Source: JBOHNM01 sp050730675
Lineage (GTDB): Bacteria > Planctomycetota > Phycisphaerae > Phycisphaerales > UBA1924
Length of the DNA stretch: 13,696 nt
Direction: 5' to 3'
Assembly: GCA_050730675.1 (NCBI GenBank)
Contig: JBOHNM010000117.1
Coordinates: forward strand, 1 to 13,696
Under the pieces are notes generated by a model, which saw only the letters and a list, made by a program, of their open reading frames with translations, ran no database searches and was not told the DNA's origin. Below, in pieces: positions 13,448-13,696 of the stretch. The first letter of the stretch is position 1; the number at the start of each line of letters is the position of its first letter. A program made the position numbers and the translations under genes.

Positions 13448-13696
13448 TCACCGCTGGTCGCTCTGGCACGTCGGCGTGGTCTCATCATCGACCACCTCGG
13501 GCGCGAACAGACCGTTCATCGGGTGGTCAAAGTCCCACCACCCGTCGCGCTGGTCCATCCACCGCTCGGGCGTCCCGCGGCAATCCCGCTTGAACATCTC
13601 CAGCTCGTGCAGCCCCGGGGCCGTGTACGGGTTGGGCGAACTGCTGTTCCCCCACGCGTTCTTGTCGTAGCTCACCCGCAGACGGTCGTCCAGCGC
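13448..13696 (-). CDS. unrecognised protein, C-terminal end only (5' part beyond window)
   Basis: The minus-strand frame is open from the right edge to a TGA at 13450-13448, about 82 codons. The visible part includes LDDRLRVSYDKNAWGNSSS and then GLHELEMFKRDCRG, PERWMDQRDGWWDFDHPMNG and a Thr/Cys/Gln tail. It is rich in Trp, Asp and Gly, has no TM segment, and its composition differs from the Ala/Arg-rich shadow frames around it, which argues that it is real coding sequence. I do not recognise the family. The YDKNAWGN stretch is loosely reminiscent of YD/RHS-type extracellular proteins, but the evidence is too thin to name it. It ends about 400 bases before gspD and is unlikely to share its operon. 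Confidence 0.5.
   Translation of the reverse strand, partial: ALDDRLRVSYDKNAWGNSSSPNPYTAPGLHELEMFKRDCRGTPERWMDQRDGWWDFDHPMNGLFAPEVVDDETTPTCQSDQR

Noticed and set aside
13137..13469. 110-residue minus-strand frame and opposing plus-strand frame 13183-13593 in the gap before gspD
   Set aside because: No ribosome site, no domain and shadow-like composition; I treat the stretch as non-coding.

Overview
The window is GC-rich, gene-dense bacterial DNA in which every supported intact gene lies on the minus strand. It reads as two tandem cell-envelope operons separated by about 600 bases of degraded sequence. Diderm features (secretin, lipoprotein, OmpA-like peptidoglycan-binding domains), an RHS/YD-repeat relic with a dockerin-like GDVNGD motif, and very Arg/Ala/Gly-rich proteins suggest a planctomycete of the Phycisphaerae type. 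That placement is an inference from style, not from a marker gene.

Right half (transcribed from about 13046 down to 6458): a compact type II secretion operon. The order is gspD secretin, gspE ATPase, a GspC-like protein, a GspL-like protein, a GspM-like protein, and a TPR lipoprotein that may be the secretin pilotin. Neighbouring genes overlap by 4 nt (ATGA) or are 1-3 nt apart, so translation is probably coupled. Together they would form the outer-membrane channel, the cytoplasmic motor and the inner-membrane linker. The platform protein GspF and all pseudopilins are absent and must be elsewhere if the machine works. GspE has only a collapsed three-cysteine remnant of the usual tetracysteine zinc motif, and GspD appears to carry one extra periplasmic N-domain.

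Middle (5857-6457): no intact gene. A minus-strand fragment of an RHS-repeat protein ending in a dockerin-like motif abuts a plus-strand fragment of an integrase-core (DDE) transposase. The transposase fragment ends only about 5 bases from the stop of the TPR lipoprotein gene. The stretch next to the left operon holds a possible promoter and an inverted repeat.

Left half (transcribed from 5856 off the left edge): a five-gene operon encoding a secreted NitT/TauT-type solute-binding domain fused to OmpA, a membrane-anchored VWA protein with an intact MIDAS, a second solute-binding/OmpA fusion that is membrane-anchored, a two-TM helical protein, and a PspA/IM30 protein cut by the window edge. 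There is no ABC permease or ATPase. This looks like a ligand- or cell-wall-sensing envelope module ending in PspA-type membrane maintenance, and it is the strongest candidate for a poorly described system here.

Right edge (13047-13696): about 400 bases without a convincing gene upstream of gspD, with a weak promoter and an imperfect palindrome, followed by the C-terminal end of an unrecognised minus-strand protein. I saw no tRNA, rRNA, CRISPR array or clear intrinsic terminator.
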